The notes: generated by a model from the letters alone, not told the origin. Positions 23,912 through 31,747 are shown, numbered from the stretch's first letter. The stretch: DNA of 64,000 nt from an uncultured Acidimicrobiales bacterium (GCA_937922785.1 CALAJQ010000021.1:16459-80458), one strand, 5' to 3'. Numbers and translations are program-made.

Positions 23912-24243
23912 AGCGACCTCCTTTCCTTCATCCGTCCAAAAAAGCGCTTAGAGAGTGGCTTTGGGACGCCGAAGGTGATCCCGATCTTGATGACCACTTG
24001 GCCACATGCGAAAGATGTTCGAACACTCTTGAGGCCTTAGAACTGAACGACGAGGCTGGCGATATCGCTAGCGCCCTCGCACTTGTTCTGTCCTCGCCAA
24101 CCGGTCTTACCGAGAGGCTCGAAGAGAAGGTCGCAGCGCGACTATCATCCAAAGAGGTGTTCGAAGTATTGGGTGACCTATTCGGGGCCGGCCTTGAAAC
24201 AACAGTATTGTTGTTTGGTGAGGACAATCAACAACAGGACTAA
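23908..24243 (+). CDS. Zinc-finger anti-sigma factor
   Basis: ATG 23908 overlaps the sigma stop (ATGA) and follows GGAGGAATGGGC; the protein has 111 residues. The motif HLATCERC gives the His-x3-Cys-x2-Cys signature of zinc-binding anti-sigma factors (ZAS/zf-HC2). The C-terminal half has no membrane segment, so this is a soluble anti-sigma factor, which usually implies release by a cytoplasmic redox or partner signal. Partnership with the sigma factor is inferred from coupling. Confidence 0.8.
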   Translation: MKRPPFLHPSKKALREWLWDAEGDPDLDDHLATCERCSNTLEALELNDEAGDIASALALVLSSPTGLTERLEEKVAARLSSKEVFEVLGDLFGAGLETTVLLFGEDNQQQD

Positions 24244-24249
24244 ACGCTC

Positions 24250-24969
24250 ATGACGATGGCTAGCTGGATTTTTGTGGGTGCCTCGATCGGTATTTCACTG
24301 GTTCTGGGGCTAATTGCTTCCCGACTCGTCAACAAGGCCATGAGCGGGCCCACCAGGCCCAAGCCCGTTCAAGACGCTGCTGGCCCGCTTGCATCCCTTG
24401 CACTGTGGGTCTTTGTGATAATCGGTTTGCTCACCGCACTTGGTCGAGTGTCCCCCGAATCACGCAAGCAGATGACTATCGATTTCATCGCTTTCATTCC
24501 AAACGTCATCACAGCAGCGATCATCGTCATCGCAGCATCAGTGGCAGCGTCCTTTGCGACCGCAGCCCTCGGCCCAATGTTGGGACGGGCTTCACTTTCG
24601 GTTCAAAGGCAAACCGTTCTGGGCGTCAGAACCTTCATCGTTGGCATTGCGGCAATCGTCGCCACAACCCAACTAGGAATCGACGCAACTGTTATCAACA
24701 TCGTCGTGGCAGCTTTCTTCTTTGCTGTCGCCGGTGGCATTGCCTTGCTTGTAGGGCTCGGCGGCCGTGGAGTTGCAGCCGAAGTTGCCGCATCACGAGC
24801 TGTTCGCCGCCTCATCGACATTGGCGACCAGATCGAGTCTGACTTGGTCACAGGCAAGGTCATGGAACTGCATCCGACCACAGTGGAGCTTCGCGACGCA
24901 ACAGGAGCCACCGTGATGGTTCCATCGTCGAAGTTGGTGGCCGGGTCGATCAAGATCGTCCGAGCCTAA
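24250..24969 (+). CDS. MscS-like membrane protein
   Basis: A 239-residue protein with about five hydrophobic segments, including the FIAFIPNVITAAIIVIAASV helix of the conserved TM-helix family. It ends in a short soluble stretch, DQIESDLVTGKVMELHPTTVELRDATG then VMVPSSKLVAGSIKIVRA. That segment matches the MscS beta-domain, whose SNK motif here reads SSK. The large C-terminal alpha/beta cage of full MscS is absent. It is the third gene of the sigma operon, six bases after the anti-sigma stop, and pairs with the divergent TM-helix protein. Confidence 0.78.
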   Translation: MTMASWIFVGASIGISLVLGLIASRLVNKAMSGPTRPKPVQDAAGPLASLALWVFVIIGLLTALGRVSPESRKQMTIDFIAFIPNVITAAIIVIAASVAASFATAALGPMLGRASLSVQRQTVLGVRTFIVGIAAIVATTQLGIDATVINIVVAAFFFAVAGGIALLVGLGGRGVAAEVAASRAVRRLIDIGDQIESDLVTGKVMELHPTTVELRDATGATVMVPSSKLVAGSIKIVRA

Positions 24970-24979
24970 GAACCAAGTC

Positions 24980-25552
24980 TTACTTCTTCATCCCGAGATG
25001 CTCTTTGGCGTCTTCGATGTATTGACCATGCCCAGGAGCAACAGCCTTTAGACGCATGCTCTTAACTCGAGCCGGCAGATCCTCTGGGATGCCGCCGTCC
25101 AAGAGATCGCCCACAACTAACGTGCGTTCTTGTTCTAGGAAGAAGATGTGGTCGTCGCCACCCATCTCCATGGCGATGATCCGGAACTCTGTAGCGTCGA
25201 TTTTGTAGCCATCACCAAGCACCTCGTCAGCTCCATCGAAGCCAGGAGGAGCCACAAGAAGTGCTCCCGTCATCTGCTTAAGCTTCTTCGCCCCGGCCGC
25301 GTACTCAGGGTCAGTCTGGGTCATGACGATCCAACGGATTCTGTCTCCACCGCAACCACAGACCACGTCGAGATGGTCAACCGAACCTGGTCCGGGATCG
25401 ATAATAACGATCTCGTCAATGCCAACTAGATAGGTGTTAAGCCCTGGCTCGTCACCTTCGCCTGGGTTGGCGATCCTCCTCAATAGAGGACTCAAAGCAC
25501 GTGCAACGCCAGGGATGATTGGCGGCGGCGGTAGTGGTTCTTCGACGGTCAT
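24980..25552 (-). CDS. Metallo-beta-lactamase fold protein lacking metal ligands
   Basis: A 190-residue protein with the metallo-beta-lactamase fold order: NTYLVGIDEIVIIDPGPGS, then RIRWIVMTQTDPEYAAGAKK, LVVGDLLDGGIPEDLP and VAPGHGQY. In active LACTB2-like hydrolases the second segment reads THxHxDH. Here all four metal ligands are replaced (Gln79, Asp81, Glu83, Tyr84), and the downstream SGD motif is changed to VGD. The final GHG is kept. The protein is therefore probably not a zinc hydrolase, though the fold and spacing are intact. It ends 11 bases from the MscS-like gene, tail to tail. Confidence 0.72.
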   Translation of the reverse strand: MTVEEPLPPPPIIPGVARALSPLLRRIANPGEGDEPGLNTYLVGIDEIVIIDPGPGSVDHLDVVCGCGGDRIRWIVMTQTDPEYAAGAKKLKQMTGALLVAPPGFDGADEVLGDGYKIDATEFRIIAMEMGGDDHIFFLEQERTLVVGDLLDGGIPEDLPARVKSMRLKAVAPGHGQYIEDAKEHLGMKK

Positions 25553-25588
25553 TCTTGCTCCTGTGAGACTTTGCGCTGTGGGACTTAC

Positions 25589-26065
25589 TCAGCGAAGTTC
25601 AGATTGTGTTGTTGAATTTGAGGGTCCGCGCTCGGAGCCATCTACATCGATGACATCGCCACGGCGAAAGACTTGGCCAAATCCGCTTGCGGTGCTGAAA
25701 CTGGGCAGGCGATGGGCGAGGTGGGGTGAGATGAGGCGCCGCAGCGGGCGGACCTGAAGAACGAGCCCGACGGCTCCACTGACAAAACCTGGCAGAAACA
25801 ACAACAATGCAGCCAAGAGTTCGATGCCTTTGTCGGCCACTTCATCTTCGTTGACCTTGCGGCCAGCCGACACTGAACTCAGAGCAGAATTGATAGCCAG
25901 GGCACCGCGAGATCTAAGAAGATTCAGTCCAAGTGCTGATAGGCCAAGGAGAACAAGAATTGTAAGGCCAGCGCCGTAAGCGGCACCAACCTTGATGGCC
26001 ACCCACAACTCCACGATTGGAGCGATTAGATAGAAAATGGCTCCCCGAGACAACATGGACTTCAC
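25589..26065 (-). CDS. fxsA: FxsA-family membrane protein
   Basis: The 158-residue protein has the FxsA pattern: an N-terminal helix starting FYLIAPIVELWVAIKVG, a second helix AGLTILVLLGLSALGLNLL, then LLLFLPGFVSGAVGLVL and the Leu/Arg motif VRPLRRLI. FxsA is known in E. coli for suppressing F exclusion of phage T7 when overproduced; its normal role is unknown. The soluble C-terminal tail is variable. Confidence 0.85.
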   Translation of the reverse strand: MKSMLSRGAIFYLIAPIVELWVAIKVGAAYGAGLTILVLLGLSALGLNLLRSRGALAINSALSSVSAGRKVNEDEVADKGIELLAALLLFLPGFVSGAVGLVLQVRPLRRLISPHLAHRLPSFSTASGFGQVFRRGDVIDVDGSERGPSNSTTQSELR

Positions 26066-26114
26066 AGTCTACCGGAGCACTGTTCCCCTTCCCCAGCGAC
26101 CTATCCTCCTTTAG

Positions 26115-27416
26115 GTGGCCCACCCTCCGTCGGTAGACAAATTGGCACGCTCGCTCGCCGTGACTGGCCTCCCTCACCCCCTTCTGGTGGCTGCGGCTCG
26201 AGCCGCCATCGCTAGCGCAGGCCCTGGTGACGATGGGGACGCGATAGAAGCAGCAGCACACAAACACGCCTACCGGCGACAAAGAACAATGCTTCAACCC
26301 GTAATCAACGCAACTGGCGTGTTGTTACACACAAACCTGGGCCGCGCACCGCTTGCTGTTGAGACCAGCGCTGATTTCTTGAACCTCGAGCATGACTTGA
26401 TCAGTGGAAAGAGAGGCTCACGTCAGGCCGCGGTAGGCGAGTTGGTTGCTGCCGCCGCAGGAGCCGAGGCGGCCATCGTCGTCAACAACTGTGCCGGTGC
26501 GGTGCTTTTGACTTTGGCGGCTCTGGCTGCGGGGAAAGGCGTCACGGTCGGCCGAGGAGACCTAGTTGAGATTGGTGGAGGGTTCCGAATCCCCGACGTC
26601 ATGAACCAATCCGGCGCTCGACTGATCGAAGTAGGCACAACCAACCGAACAAGGCTGGCCGACTATGCGAACGGTGCCGAAGCTGATGGCGATGTTGCGC
26701 TATCGATGAGCGTCCACCGCTCCAACTATCGCATCACTGGCTTCACCGAGGACACCTCTGTTGCCGAGCTAGCAACTCTGGATGCGCCGGTTGTTGCCGA
26801 CATTGGTTCGGGCTTGTTGGACGCCAGCTGCCCTTGGCTAGACGGCCCACCGCCTTCATGGCTTGAAGGGGAACCAGCGGCGCGCCAAACGCTTGCTGAG
26901 GGTGCAGCACTTGTGTTGTTCAGTGGCGACAAACTCATGGGTGGACCCCAAGCCGGAATTATTGCTGGCCGGGCGGACTTAGTGAGCCTGTGTGCAAAAC
27001 ATCCGCTGGCCCGAGCCCTGCGACCAGGTTCGCTGGTACTTAGCGCAATGCAAGACATCGCACTTTCTTATCTAGCGCGAGATGGCCAGTCCATACCGTT
27101 TTGGGCAATGGCGACCGCAAGCGTTGAGTCACTTAGAGGGCGTGCGGACCAGATCGTCGCAGCTATCGGCGATGACCGCCTAACCGGCACCGATGCTGAG
27201 GCAACCCCGGGTGGGGGAACATTGCCCGGGGTCGCGATAGCGAGCTACGGCCTGAAAGTGGACGGCGATCTCACGAAGTCCCTGCGCGACCAGTCGCTGC
27301 CGATCATTGCCCGCGTCGAAGACCAGCAGACGTTCCTTGATCTCCGGACCGTGCATCCCGACCGCGACGGTGAGATCGAAATGGGCCTTAGGACCGCGCT
27401 GGAGCCTGCTAAGTGA
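26115..27416 (+). CDS. selA: L-seryl-tRNA(Sec) selenium transferase
   Basis: A PLP enzyme that converts Ser-tRNA(Sec) to Sec-tRNA(Sec) with selenophosphate. The 433 residues show the SelA pattern: PVINATGVLLHTNLGRAPLA, VNNCAGAVLLTLAALAAGKG, EIGGGFRIPDVMNQSGA and GTTNRTRLADY. The PLP lysine lies in LFSGDKLMGGPQAG. The start is GTG. The stop overlaps the selB GTG start (GTGA), so the two are co-translated. No selC or selD is visible in the window. Confidence 0.93.
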   Translation: MAHPPSVDKLARSLAVTGLPHPLLVAAARAAIASAGPGDDGDAIEAAAHKHAYRRQRTMLQPVINATGVLLHTNLGRAPLAVETSADFLNLEHDLISGKRGSRQAAVGELVAAAAGAEAAIVVNNCAGAVLLTLAALAAGKGVTVGRGDLVEIGGGFRIPDVMNQSGARLIEVGTTNRTRLADYANGAEADGDVALSMSVHRSNYRITGFTEDTSVAELATLDAPVVADIGSGLLDASCPWLDGPPPSWLEGEPAARQTLAEGAALVLFSGDKLMGGPQAGIIAGRADLVSLCAKHPLARALRPGSLVLSAMQDIALSYLARDGQSIPFWAMATASVESLRGRADQIVAAIGDDRLTGTDAEATPGGGTLPGVAIASYGLKVDGDLTKSLRDQSLPIIARVEDQQTFLDLRTVHPDRDGEIEMGLRTALEPAK

Positions 27417-29131
27417 CAGTTATTGCCACCAGCGGCCACGTTGATCACGGCAAGTCGACATTGGTCCGGGCACTCACCGGAACCGACCCGGACCGACTGG
27501 CTGAGGAAAAGGCCCGGGGCCTAACGATCGACCTCGGGTTTGCGGGAATGACGTTGCCCGACGGCACGAAGCTGTCCTTCATCGACGTTCCGGGCCACAT
27601 CAAGTTTCTTCGCAACATGCTGGCCGGAGTAGGCGGAGTCGAAGCAACCCTGTTTGTAGTGTCAGCGGTTGAAGGCTGGAAGCCTCAAAGCGAGGAACAT
27701 CTGCGGATATTGAACCTACTGGGAATCGAACGCGGTGTTGTCGCTCTGACGATGGCCGATCTTGTTGATGACGAACTGCTTGAACTTGCTGAGCTAGATG
27801 TTGCCGAGCACGTAGAGGGGACGTTTCTGGCCGATGCTCCAATTATTGGCGTGTCTTCGATAACCAAGCTTGGTTTAGACGATCTCACTAAAGCTCTCTC
27901 CGACTTGGTGTCAGAGATGGGGCCGCCGACTGACAACAACAAGCCGAGATTGTGGGTCGATAGGGCCTTCTCGGCCGCTGGTTCTGGAACGGTGGTAACC
28001 GGCACGCTCGTAGGCGGTTCGCTCTCGGCAGGCTCGGAGGTCAACGTCGGCGCCCGATCCCAGACCGTTCGAATACGGGCCTTGCAGAACCACAATCAGG
28101 AAATTCCCAAAGTCGGTCCTGGCAATCGAGTCGCGGTCAACCTGACAGGCATCAGCCATTCTGAAATTGGCAGAGGTGACGTCTTAGTCAATGCCTCTAG
28201 CTGGCACTACACCTCCATAATCGACGCCGAGCTTGAGGTGCTTGCATCACTGGACCACGACGTAACTAGGCGGGGTGCCTATGCCGCATACATTGGTTCG
28301 GCCGAATTCAACATCCGGTTGCGTGTCCTCGGCGACGGCAGGCTCGGACCCGGAGAGACCGGTGCAGTGCGTATGTATCTAGAGCGACCCTTGCCCGCCT
28401 CTGTTGGCGATCGCTTTGTTCTACGTGAACATGGACGCGATGAAACCGTTGGCGGTGGACGATTTCTCGATATCGACCCGACGGTCACTGCGTCCAAGGC
28501 AATGCCTGACTCAGATCCGTTGAGGATGGTGGCAGAGCGAGGTTGGATAACGGTCGATCACCTCGAAAAGATCAGCGGCCAGAGGCTCGAACCAACCGTT
28601 GGCAACTGGGTTGTCGACCCCGAAGCCTTGGCGCTTACTACTGCCGAAGTCACCGCAGCCCTTGACGCTGCAGGCGCCCTGGGACTTGACGTTGCTGGAC
28701 TGGATAACAAACAGCGAGCGGTGCTGGAGTCTTTCGAAGGAATCAACATCGTCAATGGACTGGCCACGATGGGCGAAGTTGTTGACCCCTTCGCTGACCA
28801 TCAGTACATCGCAGAACTAAACGCCTCGCCCTTCAGACCGCCCAATGCTGACAATCACAATCGTGCGGAGATTCGCGAACTTGTGCGACGCAAGCTGATT
28901 GTGGAGTCAGAAGGATTGTTCTTTTCCGCCAAGGCCATCGAAGACGCTGCCCAGGACATCGCAACACTGCTAAGGCAACAGCCCGAGGGATTCACGGTTT
29001 CTGACGCCCGCGACATTTTCGATACTTCCCGCAAGTTCGTTTTGCCGCTGCTGAACTACATGGATCGCAACGGCATAACTCGCAGGCGCGATGACCTCCG
29101 TATCGCTGGCCCCAGACTTCCCCAGCCTTAA
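27413..29131 (+). CDS. selB: Selenocysteine-specific elongation factor
   Basis: A 572-residue translational GTPase that delivers Sec-tRNA to UGA codons followed by a SECIS hairpin. Domain 1 has the G1 loop ATSGHVDHGKSTLVRAL, the G3 DVPGH and the variant NKxD region LTMADLVDDE. Domains 2-3 follow (GTVVTGTLVGGSLSAG, GDRFVLR). The C-terminal winged-helix repeats that read the SECIS end in GITRRRDDLRIAG. Coupled to selA. The tail is shorter than in E. coli, as is common in actinobacteria. Confidence 0.93.
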   Translation: MTVIATSGHVDHGKSTLVRALTGTDPDRLAEEKARGLTIDLGFAGMTLPDGTKLSFIDVPGHIKFLRNMLAGVGGVEATLFVVSAVEGWKPQSEEHLRILNLLGIERGVVALTMADLVDDELLELAELDVAEHVEGTFLADAPIIGVSSITKLGLDDLTKALSDLVSEMGPPTDNNKPRLWVDRAFSAAGSGTVVTGTLVGGSLSAGSEVNVGARSQTVRIRALQNHNQEIPKVGPGNRVAVNLTGISHSEIGRGDVLVNASSWHYTSIIDAELEVLASLDHDVTRRGAYAAYIGSAEFNIRLRVLGDGRLGPGETGAVRMYLERPLPASVGDRFVLREHGRDETVGGGRFLDIDPTVTASKAMPDSDPLRMVAERGWITVDHLEKISGQRLEPTVGNWVVDPEALALTTAEVTAALDAAGALGLDVAGLDNKQRAVLESFEGINIVNGLATMGEVVDPFADHQYIAELNASPFRPPNADNHNRAEIRELVRRKLIVESEGLFFSAKAIEDAAQDIATLLRQQPEGFTVSDARDIFDTSRKFVLPLLNYMDRNGITRRRDDLRIAGPRLPQP

Positions 29132-29146
29132 TTGGCGCGGTGCAGC

Positions 29147-29410
29147 CTAGTTAGAGCGGTGCAAGAGGTCTCGGCGTTCGTGTTCGTTGAGTCCGCCCCA
29201 TATGCCATGCTGCTCTCCCACAGTCATGGCGTATTCCAAGCAAGTCTCCTGAACTGAGCACGATTGGCAGATCTCTCTCGCACGTGCCTCTCGCCCACGT
29301 TTCTCTGCTCTGCGCTCAAGTTGAGACGGGGGAAAGAAGATTGCCTGATGTGGCCCTCTGCATGCTGCACCCCGCTGCCAGATCTTTGGATCTAGTGATA
29401 TTCCTGACAT
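29147..29410 (-). CDS. WhiB-family iron-sulfur regulator
   Basis: Starting at ATG 29410, behind GGGGGCAAG, this is an 87-residue WhiB-like protein, a family confined to actinobacteria and their phages. The 4Fe-4S ligands are Cys17, Cys48, Cys51 and Cys57 (ACRG, CQSCSVQETC), followed by the G-I-W-G-G turn at 69-73 that contacts sigma factor. The C-terminal basic tail is short (LNEHERRDLLHRSN). Its position near the two ArsA-like genes mirrors mycobacterial whiB4 beside Rv3679-Rv3680. Confidence 0.93.
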   Translation of the reverse strand: MSGISLDPKIWQRGAACRGPHQAIFFPPSQLERRAEKRGREARAREICQSCSVQETCLEYAMTVGEQHGIWGGLNEHERRDLLHRSN

Positions 29411-29525
29411 TGACTTGCCCCCTGGGAAGCCAATTTCTGGCCCCATTGCCGCAGCTCCCCAAGGGGACACTATTGCGGTGTGACTAATTTAACAAGAGGC
29501 AAAATGTCACTACTAAAACAGCGGC

Positions 29526-30785
29526 CTAAATCGGTTCGACAACCAGGGTCACTTGATCGACTCCCACGACGCGCGCAGCCTGACCGACTCCGACGCCAGT
29601 TTCGGACTTGGCGGGCCAGGCCGCACCCAGGATTTGTACAGATCCTTCGGCCCCGATTGCTGACAGTGCCTCGCCATCTTTGCCTACCAGCCATTTGCGA
29701 CCAATCACCGGTGAAGAGAATCGGGTTCGAACCATCGTTGGCATCCCGATATAGGCATACAGAGCAGCGCCAACAATACCTGTGGCGCCTGTAACCCAAC
29801 TCATAGTCACCCCATCCCAAATGAAGAAGGTTCCCAGAATGAATAGCGCTAGGCCCAAGATTGTGTACGCCCGCGGCAAATTCACCTGAATATCAACTGC
29901 CATTGCGATGACGCCCAGGACGATCAGCACAACGCCAAGTGTCCGGAAAGGCAATGTGTTCAGCCCATAACAGCCAAACGCCAGACAGAACGCTCCGATC
30001 AGGCCTGCGATACCGACACCGGCAGTAAAGAGCTCGAACACAAGTAGACCAAGACCGCCAATTAGCAGCAGGTAAGTAACTTCAGGAGAAGCCATTGTGT
30101 GGAAGAACTGTGACGTCAGCGGTAGCTGGATGAATCTGGCGGCCTCAGGGGCGCTGGCATCAAATCCCTCTAGCGAGGTCAGGAACAGCGGGATCGTTGC
30201 CACCTGTTCAATTGGGCTTATCGCGCTATCAGCCGCGGTAGCGGGGGTGATACCAGCCGCTATCGCTTCGTTGGCATCGATGCTGAAAGTCTCAAGACGG
30301 GTTGTTGCATCACCAAAAGCAGGCGGGAAAGAGTCGGGAAGACGGGCCGGACCGGTCTCGCCAATTCTCGAGCCGGGCGAGACTCCAACAACGTCGACTA
30401 CGCCTAGCAGTTCACCTGCACCACCTAGCGCAAAGCCAGTGGGGCCAACCCAAATCGCAGTCTGAACGGGTGAGTCTTTAAGCCTGGTTGCGAGCTCGAG
30501 ATACTTGTCGTCGTCGAGCACGGACCCCAGCGAGTCCATCTGCAAAACAAAGGCCAGTACGTTGTCTGCCTCGGCTCGGTCCAGTTCGGTAAGAATCAGG
30601 TCCGAAATGACTGGATCGATTAGGCCAGCGACTTCGATGATTCGGGTCTGCTGAGAGGGGTCGGCATTTTCTGTTTGAGCTGAATCGGTTTGGGCGGCGA
30701 CGGGTCCGATTCCTGCAATCAGCAGGAAGACAAAGGCGAGCGCCAACGTGAGTGTGCGTGGAATTTTCTGACTACTTCGTTGCAT
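29526..30785 (-). CDS. NfeD-family membrane protein, protease site degenerate
   Basis: A 419-residue protein. A signal peptide (about 1-31, ending VAAQ) leads to a ClpP-like periplasmic domain (about 45-220), four to five membrane helices (about 235-350) and a C-terminal OB-fold NfeD domain ending VTLVVEP. In active members the serine lies in a PSGxxAASAG motif. Here the segment is VGPTGFALGGAGELLG, with no serine at that place, so proteolysis is unlikely. The start codon lies inside the duplicated segment and overlaps the reading frame of the old divergent arsA start. Confidence 0.83.
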   Translation of the reverse strand: MQRSSQKIPRTLTLALAFVFLLIAGIGPVAAQTDSAQTENADPSQQTRIIEVAGLIDPVISDLILTELDRAEADNVLAFVLQMDSLGSVLDDDKYLELATRLKDSPVQTAIWVGPTGFALGGAGELLGVVDVVGVSPGSRIGETGPARLPDSFPPAFGDATTRLETFSIDANEAIAAGITPATAADSAISPIEQVATIPLFLTSLEGFDASAPEAARFIQLPLTSQFFHTMASPEVTYLLLIGGLGLLVFELFTAGVGIAGLIGAFCLAFGCYGLNTLPFRTLGVVLIVLGVIAMAVDIQVNLPRAYTILGLALFILGTFFIWDGVTMSWVTGATGIVGAALYAYIGMPTMVRTRFSSPVIGRKWLVGKDGEALSAIGAEGSVQILGAAWPAKSETGVGVGQAARVVGVDQVTLVVEPI

Positions 30786-30910
30786 CGAAGATCCTGATCA
30801 TGGCTTGCAGGAGCGGGGTGGGCAAGACCACGGTAGGCGCATCTTTGGCTCTTGCGGCTGGTCGGGCGGGACTAGATGTTCTCCTAGTCGAACTTGACGG
30901 GCGAGCACAG
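30706..30910. repeat. Duplicated nfeD-arsA junction, copy A
   Basis: These 205 bases align without gaps, at a constant offset of 837, to 31543-31747. I count about 26 mismatches, roughly 87 percent identity. Copy A holds the live 5' end of nfeD and a dead 5' fragment of an ArsA-like gene. The two copies flank an insert (30911-31542) with its own gene. Confidence 0.9.
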
Positions 30911-30916
30911 CTGTGA
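30758..30916 (+). pseudogene. 5' fragment of an ArsA-like ATPase gene
   Basis: From the GTG at 30758 the frame matches the first 50 codons of the intact ArsA-like gene at 31595 and then stops at TGA 30914-30916. The P-loop is destroyed: GKGGVGKTT in the intact copy reads CRSGVGKTT here. The downstream residues ASLALAAGRAGLDVLLVELD are kept. The fragment cannot encode an ATPase and marks the left copy of the junction duplication. Confidence 0.85.
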
Positions 30917-31085
30917 CAAACATCCTAGTCCTTGTGGAGACTCGGGTGCTCCTCTGTTGATGCCTACGCAGATACATGAATCATCCTATTTGCACTAGAA
31001 TTTACCATTATGTACCGTCACCGACATCTTAGGTGCGGGCCTTCAAGATCTGAAATCACCGGCACCTTTGGCGGAAGAACAGATG

Positions 31086-31451
31086 ATGAAAAATATTGTT
31101 ATCAAATTGGTGGTAGTTGCGGGACTACTCGTAGGCACTATGGCTGTGTTTGAAGTTGTACAACCACCGGCGCCAGCCGAGGCGGCGACATCGTGCAACT
31201 GGTACTCATGGGGCGTCACGTGCACTGAAACCAAAGTCGTGTCCAGAAACTGTCCTAAAACCGTGTACGAACCGCTGATCGTTCCAGTGTCGACTGCGGT
31301 TTGGACCTGGGTGGCCAAGGTGTCGAAGTGGGTAGCTCCGTCGATTTCGGGTTGGGCGACAGTGATGCGAGCAGCGACGAAGTGGTACGCATGTAATTAT
31401 GTGGTCACTCGTTCCTGCACAAATACCCAGAGAATCATGTGTACACCCTAG
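31086..31451 (+). CDS. Secreted Cys- and Trp-rich small protein
   Basis: ATG 31086 (or 31083 or 31068 in the same frame) begins MKNIVIKLVVVAGLLVGTMA, a clear signal peptide, with likely cleavage after PAEAA near residue 34. The mature part of about 87 residues has six cysteines (CNWYSWGVTC, NCP, ACN, SCT, MCTP) and six tryptophans, with a helical middle WTWVAKVSKWVAPSISGW. I recognise no family. The pattern suggests a disulfide-stabilised extracellular peptide, possibly membrane-active, but that is speculation. It lies between direct repeats and is followed by a strong hairpin at 31465-31509. Confidence 0.68.
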   Translation: MKNIVIKLVVVAGLLVGTMAVFEVVQPPAPAEAATSCNWYSWGVTCTETKVVSRNCPKTVYEPLIVPVSTAVWTWVAKVSKWVAPSISGWATVMRAATKWYACNYVVTRSCTNTQRIMCTP

Positions 31452-31464
31452 GTAGCGAATATTC

Positions 31465-31509
31465 GGCTGAAGCACCCAGGTTTATGACTTGTGCTTGGGT
31501 GCTTCAGCC
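31465..31509 (+). terminator. Strong hairpin after the secreted-protein gene
   Basis: Perfect 14-base arms, 31465-31478 (GGCTGAAGCACCCA) and 31496-31509 (TGGGTGCTTCAGCC), with a 17-base loop, start 13 bases after the stop codon. No T-run follows. Its position fits a transcript end for the insert gene. Confidence 0.55.
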
Positions 31510-31622
31510 GCCGGTAGCCGAGTCCGTCTGGGCGCATCCAATCCAACTCCTGCGATCAGCATGAAAACAAGGGCGAGCGCTAACGTGAGTGTGCGTGGAA
31601 ATTTCTGACTACTTCGGTGCAT
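31482..31622 (-). pseudogene. 5' fragment of nfeD
   Basis: On the minus strand ATG 31622 opens MHRSSQKFPRTLTLALALVF, matching the NfeD signal peptide MQRSSQKIPRTLTLALAFVF. After about residue 28 the similarity ends and an unrelated tail runs to the stop at 31482. This is the right-hand counterpart of the ArsA fragment at 30758: each junction copy keeps one gene live and the other as a stub. Confidence 0.8.
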
Positions 31623-31747
31623 CGAAGATACTGATCGTGGCTGGCAAAGGCGGAGTGGGCAAGACAACGGTAGGCGCATCTCTAGCTCTTGCGGCCGGGC
31701 GGGCGGGACTAGATGTTCTGCTAATCGAACTTGACGGTCGACCCCAG
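31543..31747. repeat. Duplicated nfeD-arsA junction, copy B
   Basis: This is the second copy of the 205-bp segment at 30706-30910. It contains the live 5' end of the ArsA-like gene and a truncated 5' end of nfeD. The first ATG of the nfeD stub lies inside the coding start of the ArsA-like gene on the other strand. Confidence 0.9.

Noticed and set aside
26066..26114. selC (tRNA-Sec) beside selA
   Set aside because: The gap is only 49 bases and has no tRNA features; the 3' side of selB is also too short.
30961..31020. Sigma-70 promoter for the secreted protein gene
   Set aside because: TTGCAC at 30990 has no -10 box at 16-18 bases; nearby CATTAT and TATGTA are too close.
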